Of a stretch of DNA of 64,000 nucleotides, positions 33,900 to 46,310 are shown one piece after another. Source of the DNA: Myxocyprinus asiaticus (Eukaryota; Chordata; Actinopteri; Cypriniformes; Catostomidae); assembly GCF_019703515.2 (NCBI RefSeq), contig NC_059346.1:52751501-52815500 (forward strand). The letters run 5' to 3'. Each line of letters begins with the position of its first letter. Position 1 is the stretch's first letter. The notes beneath the pieces were generated by a model that was not told the origin of the DNA, did no database searches, and was given only the letters and a program-made list of their open reading frames with translations. A program made the position numbers and the translations under genes.

Positions 33900-35080
33900 A
33901 AATTGGCATCATTTTCCTCCCACCTGCCTCTTCTGTGTTAAGTGCTGAGGGACCACATGGGGAGGCACGGCGGGGCAGTGAGTTTGAGCTGGAAGAATTA
34001 AAGGAGGATCTCATGCCGGTGCAAGCACTGCGAGCCCCCCGAACTTCCGATCTAACGTCCTCGCTGTGCAATATGCGTGTGATGAGCTCCAGCACTCTAT
34101 TGGGGCGCACTGCCTCATTACGTTTGGCGACTCTGATGATGGGGATGATGCTGTGTCACTCGCAGCTTCAGGCGAGTGGTCCACGGAGGATGTTGCTGCC
34201 CCTTCCCCCAGCGAGGGTGAAGAATGTGCACACGCCACAGACAAAGAGCTTCTTCGTGTCCTCGTGATGGTGGGTGAAGTGCTCAGTCTTGAGTTGTCCC
34301 CTCCAAAGAGCCAGAAAAGTCTCGCCTGGATGAATAGATTTTGCAAACCGGCATTCGTCAACAGACTGCAGTCCGGAGGAGTGCACCATTCTTCCCTGCC
34401 ATGTGGCCTACTCTTCGCGCACTCAGGTGGTCGCAGCTCACCTCTGCCATAATATTGCCATGGGATGGAAATCCCACCCCACCCACCCATCCAAGCCATG
34501 TCGACTGACGTCCGCACTTACTTATACAGCAGTGGGCCAAGCTGATTCAGCACTCCACAGCTCCAGGTTTTTCAAACTAAGCTCCTCAAACAAATGGATG
34601 TGCAATGCCCTGATCTAGAGCTGTTCAAATAGCTCCACACCACAACAGATTTGGCTCTACGAGCCACGAAAGCTACCGCTCAGGCCATCAGCAAAGTGAT
34701 AAGCAATGCGGTGGTTCTGGACTGGCATATTTGGCTAATTCTCATGGAGATGTGTGATGCAGTGAAATCCGCCCTCCTCGACATCCCGTTGTCGCCCGAC
34801 AGTCTCTTTGGCAATGCTGTGGAAAGCTTTTCAAAGTGCTTCATCATGGCGCAAAAGCAGTCTCAAGCGATGAAACACTTTCTGCCAGAGATAAGTAGCA
34901 CTTCCCCTTTCCCAGCACACTCCCGATCTAATTCCATTCAGCACTCTGCAAAGAATCCATCTCTCGCTGCCCCAGCACAACCGAAAGCTACTACTGAGCC
35001 ATCTGTGAAGCCACGCAAACTATGGCCCAAGTGTAAGTACTTGCCATCTCAGCGCGAAAAACGCGCCGACGGTTAAACCC
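33900..35080 (+). pseudogene. DIRS Gag-like remnant
   Basis: An acidic region (SEFELEELKEDL) is followed by a block like known DIRS Gag: DIPLSPDSLFGNAVESFSKC and KQSQAMKHFLPEIS (34780-34890). Frames change near 34270 and 34620. Confidence 0.65.
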
Positions 35081-35499
35081 CGGCCGGGCAGCAGAAACGT
35101 TCCTGACATGCCCAGCCCTGTGAAAAGGAGCCTGGAACTCGCTGTTATTAATGGCCCAGAGCCGAAGAATGCTCGATTCGAGGCACGCAGTGTTTCTCCC
35201 CTCTTCCCCAATACTGTTCATCGGGAACGGGACATTGTTCAAAAGGTTGCTTCTTTGTGTACTGCTCAAATAAGTTTGTTCTCACAAAAGAGAAAAAAGC
35301 ACCCATTGTTCAAACACCCACACATTCTCAGAAAAAGGGCCATTTCCTCTTCACATATCATACACCTCACACATTGTGCTCAACCACTTCCCTGTGGTGA
35401 GCGGCGCTCTATCTCCTATAGCAAGCGAATCAATAAGCCCGCTGTCCTGCTGCGCGAACACATGGCGAGCCCTCACGAGCGTGTCAGACTGGGTGTTAA

Positions 35500-36790
35500 A
35501 AATGATAGAGCAAGGTTATACGATTCAGTTTGTACGCCGGCCACCTCACTTCAGAGATTCACAGTGTCCTCGCAAAAAATGCGACAGAGACTGTCCCAGA
35601 CTGTGACACACAGAGGGGTTTACAGCCGTTATTTCTCATTCCGAAGAAAGACGGCGGGCTTTGGCCCATTCTAGATATGAGATGCTTGAATCGCGCACTC
35701 GAAAAGCGCCCATTCAAAATGTAAACTCAGAAACAGATCTCTTCGCACATCCATCCTCAGGACTGGTTTGCGTCAATAGATCTGAAGGACGCATAATTTT
35801 CATGTACCAATTGTACAGAGTCACAGGCGTTTTTTTTTAGATTTGCGTTATCTACGTATCAATTCACAGTCCTTCTTTTTGGTCTGTCTCTGGCTCCCCA
35901 CACGTTCACGAAATGTATCAATGTGGCGCTCGCCCCATTGAAAATGAATGATGTGCATGTTTTGAATTACCTCTATGATTGGTTATTACTAGCCCAATCA
36001 GAGGCACTACTGTGCGAACACAGAGACTTGCTCTCTGAATGTCAACTGGGTGAAAAGCACACTTTCCCCAGTCAGCAAATCTCCTTTTTAGGAGTTCATC
36101 TCAACTCTGTGAGCATGTGCGCATACCTCACGAACAAGCATGTACAGACCATTCTTTGGTGTCTGTCTCAGTTTTAAACTGGGGAAAACATTGCCACTGA
36201 AGTCATTTCAGAGAATGCTGGGTTTTATGGCAGCAGCATCCACTGTCATACCGTTAGGTCTGTTACACATGAGACCTCTCCAGTACTGGCTCAAATGGCA
36301 CGTTCCACATTGTGCCTTGAGCCATGGGCACATGCGCATCGCGGTGACTTGCCGCTGCCTGGCTGCTCTAGCATCATGGACAGTGCCTACCTTCTACCAA
36401 CAGGGTGTTTTGTTGGGTAAAATTTTCAGAAGAAAAGTGCCGACCACAGATGCATCCAACACAGGTTGGGCCGTGGTGTGTGATGGATGCCCGACTTTCG
36501 GCACCTGGACAGGTGCAAAAAGGGCATGGCACATCAACCGCCTAGAACTGCTGGCTGTCTTTCTAGCTTTGTGAGCTTTTCATTCCGACATTGTGAATCA
36601 CCACGTTCTGATTCATTCGGACAACACAATATAGTGGTGTACATAAATCACCAGGGTACTCCGATTGCCACAATTAATGAGCATGACACAATGCCTCCTC
36701 CGATGGAGTGGGTATCATCTCTCATTGCGTGCGACACATGTCGAGGGCCATCTGAATTTTGGAGCGGATCTGTTGTCAGACCAGGGAGCA
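35500..36790 (+). pseudogene. DIRS RT and RNase H remnant
   Basis: The RT shows LFLIPKKDGGLWPILDMRCL. The catalytic box reads YLYD (VLNYLYDWLLLAQ) instead of YLDD. RNase H shows TTDASNTGWAVVCDGC and WHINRLELLAVFLAL, then a stop. Stops occur at about 35724 and 36177. Confidence 0.8.
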
Positions 36791-37159
36791 TTACCAGGGG
36801 AATGGAGACTTCATCCTCAGTCAGTGATGAGGATTTGGGAAATATTCGGCAAAGCGGAAGTCGACCTATTCATCTCCGTGGAGAATGCCCACTGTCCCCT
36901 TTGGTACTCCACGTCCCAAGCCCCACTTGGTGTGGACACACTGGCTCACAAATGTCAGGCGAAACACAAGTATGCGTTTCCAAAGTACGGCAAAGTCAGC
37001 AAAGTCAGAGTGGATATGGAAACAGTTCTGTTAATTGCGCCGAAATGGCCCAATCAATCCTGGTTTCTGGAGATGACAGAAATACTAGACGGCCCTCCAT
37101 GGGAAATACTGCTGAGGTGAGACCTTCTCTCTCAAGTACAAGGCACAATTTGGCATCCC

Positions 37160-38214
37160 CAGCCAGAGCTGTGGAACCTACATGTGTGGTCCCTGAATGG
37201 AGCACATCGGATGAGCCAGAATTGGCTCAGTCGGTGATGAACACTATTTTACAGGCTAGAGCACCGTCCATGAGACGACTCTATGCACTTAAATGCCGCG
37301 TGTTTGCAAATTGGTGCTCTTCACGTTGTGAATTGCCCCATAGCTGAGATTTTGACATTCCTTCAAGAGCGGCTAGATGCTGGTTTTACCCTGTCAATGC
37401 TCAAGGTTTATGTAGCGACAATCTCAGCATACCATGCCCTGGAGGCTGGCTCTTCGATAGGAAAACATAATCTAGTCATAAATTTCCTTAGGGAAGCGAG
37501 GCGTTTGAACCCCCCCTCGCCCTGCTATGGTGCCGACTTGGGACTTACATCTGGTGCTGAAGGCTCTCACAAACTCCCCATTTGAGCCATTGGAATCTGT
37601 TGAGCTGTGGGTGCTTTCCTTAAAAACCGCACTCCTACTGGCTTTGGCCTCATTTAAACAGGTGGGTGACATGCAGGCATTGTCAGTTGACAGCTCATGC
37701 CTGGAGTTTGGTCCAGATCTCTCAAAAGCCACCATTAATCCTAGAAATGGCTACATGCCTGAGGTTTTATCAATGCCCTTCAGGGCACAAGTGGTTCGTT
37801 TGCAAGCCTTGTTTCCCCCACCGTTTAATTCGATGAAGAGCAATCTATGCATACGGTATGTTATGCCCGGTAAGGGCATTGCATACATATGTCGAGCGCA
37901 TCCGTTAGTTTAGGCTGTCGGATCAGCTCTATATTTGTTATGGAGGACGCACAAAATGAATGTCTGTCTCCAAACAAAGGCTCTCTCACTGGATTGTTGA
38001 TGTGATCTCCCTCACTTACGAATCACAGGGCGCAAATTGCCCTATTGGTGTCAAAGCACATTCACCCAGAGGCATGGCCTCGTCATGGCCGTGGACAAAC
38101 AGTGTGTCCTTACAGGACAAATGTTTGGCAGCAGGATGGTCCTCACAAAACATGTTCGTGAAATTTTATAACCTGGATGTGGTGTCCATCTCCTCACAAG
38201 TTCTCTCTGTATAG
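37160..38214 (+). pseudogene. DIRS tyrosine recombinase remnant
   Basis: The start RAPSMRRLYALKCRVF (about 37260) is followed, in other frames, by YVATISAYHAL, LESVELWVLSLKTALLLAL and, near the end, VKAHSPRGMASSW with the H-x-x-R pair and FVKFYNLDV with the likely catalytic Tyr. Frameshifts at about 37345, 37585 and 37912 break it. Confidence 0.75.
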
Positions 38215-39265
38215 AGTGTTTCTTACATTCAGCGGGTGAGCCCAAGCCCTTATTACGGGTGGGCTACTGACTGTATTCGGCACAGCCACCTAATTATATG
38301 CTGTTGAACTGCCCCTTTAAAAGTCATAAGCACTCCCATAAGAAATAAAAACCTACTTTTCCAACCATGTTGTGAGATGGTTAATAAACCATACTGTGCA
38401 TATCTATATGGTTCATATAAATCCCATACTACATTAATTTCCATCTGGGATCCACCACATGGGACTATTCATATACACTTAAATATAACTTATAGGTCAT
38501 CGGCCTGTGACTCCTTATGAATATCTGTCTTTAGTATTATAACTCTGGGAGTGTGATGTCACGTAGTGCAGTGTGATGGGATTTCGTTCCCCATGGTGCT
38601 TACAGCAATGTCGAGTGAACTGAATAGAAAGGGAATGTCTCTGGTTACTCATGTAACCTCGGATCCCTGAGATGAAGGGAAGGAGATAGTGCGAAAGCTG
38701 GCCGCAGTTCTACTTCTGAGTTTCATGATATGAGTGACTCTTGTCCCACAGTCAGAAAATTCTGAAGAAATGGTGACTGAGCACCCGCTTCTATAGGCCA
38801 AATGCGCGCCTAAAGGGAAGGGCTCAGACACCATTGCCAATCAGAGGATTGGTGTGATTGTATAAGGGTTTCAACAAGGTCGTGTAGAAGGAAACTCCCA
38901 TTGTGCTTACAGCAATGTCTTATTCCCTTCATCTCAGGGAACCGAGGTTACATGTGTAACCGGAGACGTTTTCCAAATGCCATTTTTGTGTTTTTTTCTT
39001 TAGGGAATGGCATTTTAGCCTCACTTCGGGAATGGGAAGCCACTCGAAGGGTCGTTCCAAACAAAAGTAAGAAAGTAATTTTTTTTAACAAAGGACCCTT
39101 TCACAAGACTTTTAGTGAAGTGTAACTGTAATTTGGCCAAAATTAGATATTTTAGGAGGCAGGATATTTAAGATACCTTTTGAAACAGCCTTCGCGTCGG
39201 GAGTGCACATATGATGCCTTAAAATTCTGCCTCTGAAGGAAGATCACTATGTTTTGGAACAGACC

Positions 39266-39950
39266 AATTGAAGGTCTTCTTTTTTAAATAGCCTTTATTT
39301 TACACCACAGCACAGCAATGAGTGCTAATAAGTCATGGGATTAAAGAATGTATTTATTCAGAACCTTTTATGAGTGTGTAACCCAAACTTTGCTTAAAAG
39401 AGTAAGGGTCCTATTTTAAGAGCGCTAGCGCTAAGCATAGTGCTATGCCATAGGTCATATTCATAGTTAATGGGCATGGCCATGATGTTTTGGTATTTTC
39501 GTACAAGCATGTGCTAAGTCTAGGCACCAGTGGGTTTGGCTAAATAAAAAACAAAGACAGCTCATTCACAGTACCGATGCTCCCTATACGCATATTACGC
39601 AGTCTGCGTATGGCACTACGCAAACTTCCTCGGGGGGCACCATCTTACCAAAGGGGGGCACCAGAAACACCACCGGCTGCCCTTACTCGCACGTTGTACA
39701 TTATTCAAGGACCCGAAAACTGTTGTGGAACACAGATGATCACCACGCACTATCATCTAAACCCATATAATTTTCTTTCTTTAATGGAACACAAAAGGAG
39801 GACTTTTTAAGGCAAAAGACAAGATTTTACCTGTATAATTACTTTGGGTTGATTTTCAACAAATCCTAATATGATACTTGAGTCGCATGGACTACTTTTA
39901 GGGTCCTTTTTTAAGCCTTAAAGTGATTCACTCTTAACTGCCATTGTACT
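39266..39950. other. Intergenic repeat remnants
   Basis: About 39410-39545 ('ctattttaagagcgctagcg') looks like a dispersed repeat piece. Two blocks containing 'gggcacca' (39630-39665 and 40046-40080) resemble each other. No gene seen. Confidence 0.35.
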
Positions 39951-40339
39951 GAAATCAGCAGAGGTGGGTAGTAACACGATACATTTAATCTGTTACAATT
40001 ACTTGAGTAACTTTTTGGAAAAAAATTTAACTTTTAGAGTCGTAGGGCACCATTCTGAACATGGTGCCCTACGCAGGCTGCTTACTCTGCGTTTAGGGAG
40101 CGGCAGTACTGCTGTACAGAAGTAATGATCTAAAGTCTTTTGACACTGAAAACTGTAACTACACTGAACTAACAAATAAAAGCTATGAAATAGCAAAAGT
40201 AGGCATTAATAAAACATGATCTTGCTTTGGTTTATATTTCCCTGTGGGACATTGTTCACGCTTTCACTGTAATAATTACTAGAAAGGTTTCCAAACCTCT
40301 CTTCTTATTGACAAATTCATTCAGATCTGACAAGAGCCC

Positions 40340-40997
40340 TTAAAGGGAGAATTCACCCAAAAATGAAAATTCTCTCATTTACTCATCCTCATGCCATCCC
40401 AGATGTGAATGACTTTCTTTCATCTGCTGAACACAAAGATTTTTAGAAGAATTTCTCAGCTCATTTGGTCCATACAATGCAAGTGAATGGGTGCCAACAT
40501 TTTAAAGCTAAATAAAATCACATAAGTCAGCATAAAAGTAATCCATAAGACTCCAGTGGTTAAATCAATATCTTCAGAAGTGATGTGATAGGTGTGGATG
40601 AGAAACAATTCACTTTCACATTCTTCTTCTTGTGATTTTGGTGATTCACATACTTCTCTACATATCGCTCCCTGCTGGGCTGGAAGAAGAACTTCTAGCA
40701 TAAAATTACTTAAATATTAACATGTTTCTCACCCACACCTATCATATCACTTCTGAAGATATGGATTTAACCACTGGAGTTGTATGGATTACTTTTATGG
40801 TGCCTGCATTTGCATTCTGGAGCATAAAAATTTTGGCACCCATTTACTTGCATTGTACTGACCTACAAAGCTGAGATATTCTTCTAAAAATCTTAATTTG
40901 TGTTCTGCAGAAGAAAGAAAGTCATACACATCTGGGATGGCATGAGGATGAGTAAATGATGAGAGAATTTTCATTTTTGGGTGAACTATCCCTTTAA
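40340..40997. repeat. Large palindromic foldback MITE
   Basis: Arms at about 40340-40606 and 40724-40997 are inverted copies ('ttaaagggagaattcaccc' and 'gggtgaactatccctttaa'; 'atcttcagaagtgatgtgat' and 'atcatatcacttctgaagat'). The loop is about 117 bp. The family start 'ttcacccaaaaatgaaaatt' is well known in cyprinids. Confidence 0.92.
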
Positions 40998-41019
40998 AGT
41001 GATATCTCTGCCATAATTT

Positions 41020-41270
41020 AATATTCCGTCATCATTTCCCTACCCTTATGTTGTTCCAAACCCATGTGACCTTCTGTATTCTGTGGAAAATATGTTAGAC
41101 AGAATGTTAGGGACTGACAGTCACATTCGAAATGTATATAGATAAAAAAACACATTCACTGAAAGTGACTCAGGCAAACATTCTGTCTAATATCTCCTTA
41201 TTGTGTTGCATGGAAGAAAGAAAGTCATACGGGTTTGGAACAACATGATGGTGAATGATGACAGAATTTC

Positions 41271-41283
<13 letters not shown>
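41020..41283. repeat. Second foldback repeat
   Basis: 'cgtcatcatttccctaccct', 'atgttgttccaaacccatgt' and 'agacagaatgtta' on the left are matched in inverted form by 'acattctgtctaat', 'acgggtttggaacaacatga' and 'gatgacagaatt' on the right. It is a smaller relative of the 40340 palindrome. Confidence 0.8.

Positions 41284-41312
<29 letters not shown>
41274..41312 (+). repeat. (AAT)n microsatellite
   Basis: A run of about 12 AAT units at the edge of the foldback repeat. Confidence 0.9.
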
Positions 41313-41313
<1 letters not shown>

Positions 41314-41559
41314 TCTGTAATACATGTTAAATGTGTTTTATGTAGTGGAATATAGGGGAGTTAACGTCCATTATGTCATTTGTGTATGTAACGAGTTACT
41401 CACTACTTGAGTACTCTTAATTGGATACTTTCTTACTCTTACTCAAGTAATTTTTTATGTTAGTACTTTTACTTCTACTTGAATAATTATTTTTTTTAAG
41501 TAATTGTACTTTTACTTGAGTACAGTTTTTGGCTATTCTCCCCACCGCTGGAAATCACG

Positions 41560-43098
41560 AATGAGAAATCCTTTAAAATTCTTCCTTTTGTGTTCCACAG
41601 AAGAAAGAAAGTCATACAGGTTTGGAATGACATAAGGGTGAGAAATTATGACAGAATTTACATTTTTAAGGTAAACTTTCTTTAAATTTCAGTTTCTTGT
41701 TTGACTTCAGAAGATGTGGAATATAGCATAATGATGTGGACTACTTTTATAGTGTTTGTTGTCCTTTTTGGAGCTTGATAGCCACTGATCACTGTCTACA
41801 GTCATTGTATGGAAAATAGCAGAATAATCATTCTGCCTAACATCTCCTTGTGTTTTCCACGATAGAAACAAAATCATACAGGTTTCAAGCTACATGAGGG
41901 TGAGTAAACGATTAATTTTTGGGTGAAATATTCCTTTCAATGAGTTGGGTATGTTTCTTTCATCCTTTTACCTTCTTATGCAACCAAATGCTTTCCTGTC
42001 TTTAGGGCATGTTAAGGTTTATTAGGGTCTGAAGGCACTACATGCTAGATTTGGCAGCATCCCCGAGAATCATCAGTCCTAACCTGAGAACACAACCGCA
42101 GAGGATGTTCAGAGAAAAGCAAAAGTTCTTTGAGGATTGTATTATAAAGTTCCGCCTATAAGCAGTTTATATAACATAAACACTCAAATGCTTCATGCAC
42201 CAGTTGTCTTGTTCAAGTTTATTTCTAATTTTCAGCAACATGAGTCGTTTGATAACTTGAGGGAGCTGAGTAGCATTGTTCTGCACACAGTTAAAGCTGA
42301 GAAGGCAGTGCCAATAGTACCTGGCTAAAGACATGCTTCTGTGGTTCTGCAACAATCTGTCAATCAAACACGCAACATGAAAATCTGATGAGGTTTGATA
42401 ATGGTTAGTCATTCAACTGAGAGTGAAATAGTTGGTCTGGACTGAATTGGCCATCAATAGTTTGAGACCACTTACAACCTCTGCAACACACAGCACAAAG
42501 TCAGCAAAAAACATGTTTGGTAAATCTTGGTATGTGTCTCATACTTCGACAAGCAGAATGACGTAATAGCTGTAAACTTAATGTCCACTCTTAAAGAGGT
42601 CATGACATACAGTACTCTTGTTTAAAAAAAAATTTTTTTAAATTAAAAAAAAAAATCAGGCATCATTTAGTAATACGATCATTTTCTACCCGGTCCCTGG
42701 CCCTCTGTCTGGCATGCAATGTTTTTGCCTCAGTGTCTCCTTTAAACTTCAGTGTTAAAGCTCACTGTTATGATTGGCTAACATAGTGCAGCCCCTCGAA
42801 TACAGCCATATATATTTTAAAACTCAATCAGAAGAAAATGAAACAGCTCCACAACAACAAATACTTATTTGCAGGGATTACACTTAACGCACACCCAACA
42901 CTTTGCATCCGAATGCATCAAACAGTTCACTCAAACACAACAGCACCATAAACTATAATATGACATATGAAACATTTATGAATGGAACGGTTTACATACT
43001 GTTTTGCGGTCGGGACAATAGTGTTTTAACTGACCCATCTATCAATAACAGCTCCTTTGCAGAGCTTGAATCATATTCTGACTGGTTCACAAGCAATC
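41560..43098. other. Intergenic region with foldback pieces
   Basis: About 41575-41690 and 41855-41940 hold further fragments of the foldback family ('agaaagaaagtcatacaggt', 'taatttttgggtgaaata'). The rest shows no gene. Confidence 0.5.
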
Positions 43099-45419
43099 CA
43101 TGCTGATATGAGCCGAACACACACAGAAATCCCGCTGTTATGAGCCGAACACACACACATAAAAATCCCGCTGTTATGAGCCGAACACACACACATAGAA
43201 ATCCCGCTGATATGAGCCGAACACACACACAGAAATCCCGCTGATATGAGCCGAACACACACACAGAAATCCCGCTGATATGAGCCGAACACACACATAG
43301 AAATCCCGCTGATATGAGCCGAACACACACATAGAAATCCCGCTGATATGAGCCGAACACACACATAGAAATCCCGCTGATATGAGCTGAACACACACAG
43401 ATAACATGCTGTAATGAGCTGAACACACACACATAGAAATCCCGCTGTTATGAGCCGAACACACACATAGAAATCCCGCTGATATGAGCTGAACACACAC
43501 ACAGAAATCCCGCTGATATGAGCTGAACACACACACAGAAATCCCGCTGATATGAGCCGAACACACACATAGAAATCCCGCTGATATGAGCCGAACACAC
43601 ACATAGAAATCCCGCTGATATGAGCTGAACACACACAGATAACATGCTGTAATGAGCTGAACACACACACATAGAAATCCCGCTGATATGAGCCGAACAC
43701 ACACATAGAAATCCCGCTGATATGAGCTGAACACACACAGATAACATGCTGTAATGAGCTGAACACACACACATAGAAATCCCGCTGATATGAGCCGAAC
43801 ACACACATAGAAATCCCGCTAATATGAGCCGAACACACACATAGAAATCCCGCTGATATGAGCTGAACACACACACAGAAATCCCGCTGATATGAGCTGA
43901 ACACACACACAGAAATCCCGCTGATATGAGCTGAACACACACACACAGAAATCCCGCTGATATGAGCCGAACACACACATAGAAATCCCGCTGATATGAG
44001 CCGAACACACACATAGAAATCCCGCTGATATGAGCTGAACACACACAGATAACATGCTGTAATGAGCTGAACACACACACATAGAAATCCCGCTGATATG
44101 AGCTGAACACACACAGATAACATGCTGTAATGAGCTGAACACACACACATAGAAATCCCGCTGATATGAGCCGAACACACACATAGAAATCCCGCTGATA
44201 TGAGCTGAACACACACACAGAAATCCCGCTGATATGAGCTGAACACACACAGAAATCCCGCTGATATGAGCCGAACACACACATAGAAATCCCGCTGATA
44301 TGAGCCGAACACACACATAGAAATCCCGCTGATATGAGCCGAACACACACATAGAAATCCCGCTGATATGAGCTGAACACACACAGATAACATGCTGCAA
44401 TGAGCTGAACACACACACATAGAAATCCCGCTGTTATGAGCCGAACACACACACAGAAATCCCGCTGATATGAGCCGAAAACACACATAGAAATCCAGCT
44501 GATATGAGCCGAACACACACATAAAAATCCCGCTGATATGAGCCGAACACACACAGAAATCCCGCTGATATGAGCCGAAAACACACATAGAAATCCCGCT
44601 GATATGAGCCGAACACACACATAGAAATCCCGCTGATATGAGCCGAACACACACATAGAAATCCCGCTGATATGAGCCGAACACACACATAGAAATCCCG
44701 CTGATATGAGCTGAACACACACAGATAACATGCTGTAATGAGCCGAACACACACACATAGAAATCCCGCTGTTATGAGCCGAACACACACACAGAAATCC
44801 CGCTGATATGAGCCGAAAACACACATAGAAATCCAGCTGATATGAGCCGAACACACACATAAAAATCCCGCTGATATGAGCCGAACACACACAGAAATCC
44901 CGCTGATATGAGCCGAAAACACACATAGAAATCCCGCTGATATGAGCCGAACACACACATAGAAATCCCGCTGATATGAGCCGAACACACACAGAAATCC
45001 CGCTGATATGAGCCGAACACACACAGAAATCCCGCGGATATGAGCCGAACACACACAGAAATCCCGCGGATATGAGCCGAAAACACATAGAAATCCCGCT
45101 GATATGAGCTGAACACACACAGAAATCCCGCTGATATAAGCCGAACACACACACATAAATCCTGCGGATTTGAGATGAAAACACATAGAAATCCCGCTGA
45201 TATGAGCCGAACAAACACATAGAAATCCCGCTGATATGAGCCGAACACACACACAGAAATCCCGCTTATATGAGCCGAACACACACACAGAAATCCCGCT
45301 GATATGAGCCGAACAAACACATAGAAATCCCGCTGATATGAGCCGAACACACACAGATAACATGCTGTAATGAGCTGAACACACATGACACACGCTGAAA
45401 TGTGCTGAACACACATAAT
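43099..45419. repeat. Minisatellite, about 68 units near 34 bp
   Basis: The common unit is 'agaaatcccgctgatatgag' then 'ccgaacacacacat'. Unit length varies mainly in the AC run (about 30-36 bp). A variant unit ('gataacatgctgtaatgagc') recurs near 43400, 43639, 43741, 44049, 44117, 44386, 44724 and 45356. Units at both edges are degraded. The unit has no stop on the - strand in any frame, giving long false reading frames. Confidence 0.95.
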
Positions 45420-45850
45420 ACAATCTACGGTGAAACACGATGCACACATATCATCCTGAACTGATTTGATCAGGAACTTTGTTGAACTTCAGTCACTATT
45501 TCGTAATATTGGGACACTCCAAGAGAGGCCAAAGCAGAGATACTGGTCTTCACAGGTGCAACATCTCACATCTTCCATTGTCTGTTTACTCTTGATGAGA
45601 CATGGTTTTCCAGCCAGCAGCAGCAGTGGAATGGAACAGAACAGATGCGTTTTTGAATGTTGAGTTTGTACCGCTCTTAAAACGCAGCACACGTCGCTGG
45701 AAACACATCAAAATGGTCAAAGACATCCATCTAGTGCATGTTTACATAGACTAACAATTAAAATAGCACAGACCGGTGCAAAAACGCGTACAGGACATGT
45801 TTATACTCAAAATACAGAATGGAGGGTCTCCTTTTAAGAGTTATTACTGT
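45420..45850. other. Intergenic, no gene seen
   Basis: A piece at about 45690-45790 ('aaacacatcaaaatggtcaa', 'tgtttacatagactaacaat') resembles the fragment at 7740-7830. Nothing else recognised. Confidence 0.4.
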
Positions 45851-45854
45851 AACA

Positions 45855-46310
45855 TTGTTGGCAACAGGCAGACGAAGAGATGATGATGAAATGCGAACCC
45901 AAGTGTAGTTTGTTTTAAAATATGAAAGCCATAAACCCTAACTCTAAACATGAACAAAACATGAACTTGACTTAACATAACTTTACATGACTTGGTAGAC
46001 TATGAAACCAAACATAAACATGACTTGGCTAGATCATAGAACCGACAACGATACATAAACATTCAATACTTGACAAAGGACAATGGTGAACATGAGGGCT
46101 TAAATACTTGGACATGGGAGAACATATGACAAAGATAACCAATGAACAAACAGAACTCTAAACAAGATAACAAGACAATGAACATGGAGGGAAAACAGGA
46201 CATCACATGACTAGGGAACACATGACATGAAACAGGATCTAGAAATAAACTTTTCAAAATAAAAAACATGAAAAACATGAATTAACAAAATACACATGAC
46301 AATTACTTGA
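45855..46310. repeat. Dispersed repeat of unknown class
   Basis: An A-rich block with many 'acatgac' and 'aacatga' words, opening 'ggcaacaggcagacgaagag'. Its composition resembles the block at 17140-18200. No domain recognised. Confidence 0.4.

Larger units (their letters stand above)
33613..38965 (+). mobile_element. Second DIRS-type retroelement, + strand, degenerate
   Basis: Gag-like, RT, RNase H and tyrosine recombinase remnants lie in order. The right end (about 38560-38965) contains repeated words ('tgcttacagcaatgt' at about 38600 and 38908; 'ctcatgtaacctcggatccc' and its inverted form 'gggaaccgaggttacatgtg'). The left boundary is not clear. The sequence differs strongly from the DIRS at 9012-13140, so it is another lineage or much older. 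Confidence 0.7.
33270..39265. mobile_element. MITE-like repeat split by SINE, hAT fragment and DIRS
   Basis: The ends GGTCTGTTCCAAAAC (33270-33284) and GTTTTGGAACAGACC (39251-39265) are perfect inverted repeats. Nearby text on both sides uses related words ('gcctcgctgtctcctgcc', 'gcctctgaaggaagatcact'). Between them sit a hAT-like end (about 33353-33465, 'ggtgtaatgatccatcgat'), a SINE head (33471-33520) and a DIRS element. The grouping is an inference. Confidence 0.5.
39959..41550. mobile_element. Non-autonomous hAT holding two foldback repeats
   Basis: The ends CAGAGGTGGGTAGTAAC and 'ctattctccccaccgctg' are inverted. Subterminal 'acttgagtaa' words occur on both sides. Duplications GAAATCAG (39951-39958) and GAAATCAC (41551-41558) agree in 7 of 8 bases. 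Later insertions inside it are the palindrome 40340-40997 and the foldback at about 41020-41280. Confidence 0.85.

Noticed and set aside
33875..38214. Possible endogenous retrovirus
   Set aside because: No LTR pair, protease or envelope was seen; the recombinase end and the Gag and RT wording fit a DIRS retroelement.
43099..45419. Possible CRISPR-like array
   Set aside because: Units are contiguous without unique spacers, and the window is a vertebrate genome; this is a minisatellite.
43071..45449. Long - strand reading frames (up to 600 codons) over the minisatellite
   Set aside because: They arise from a stop-free 34-bp tandem unit; several frames are open at once, there is no domain, and no promoter was seen.
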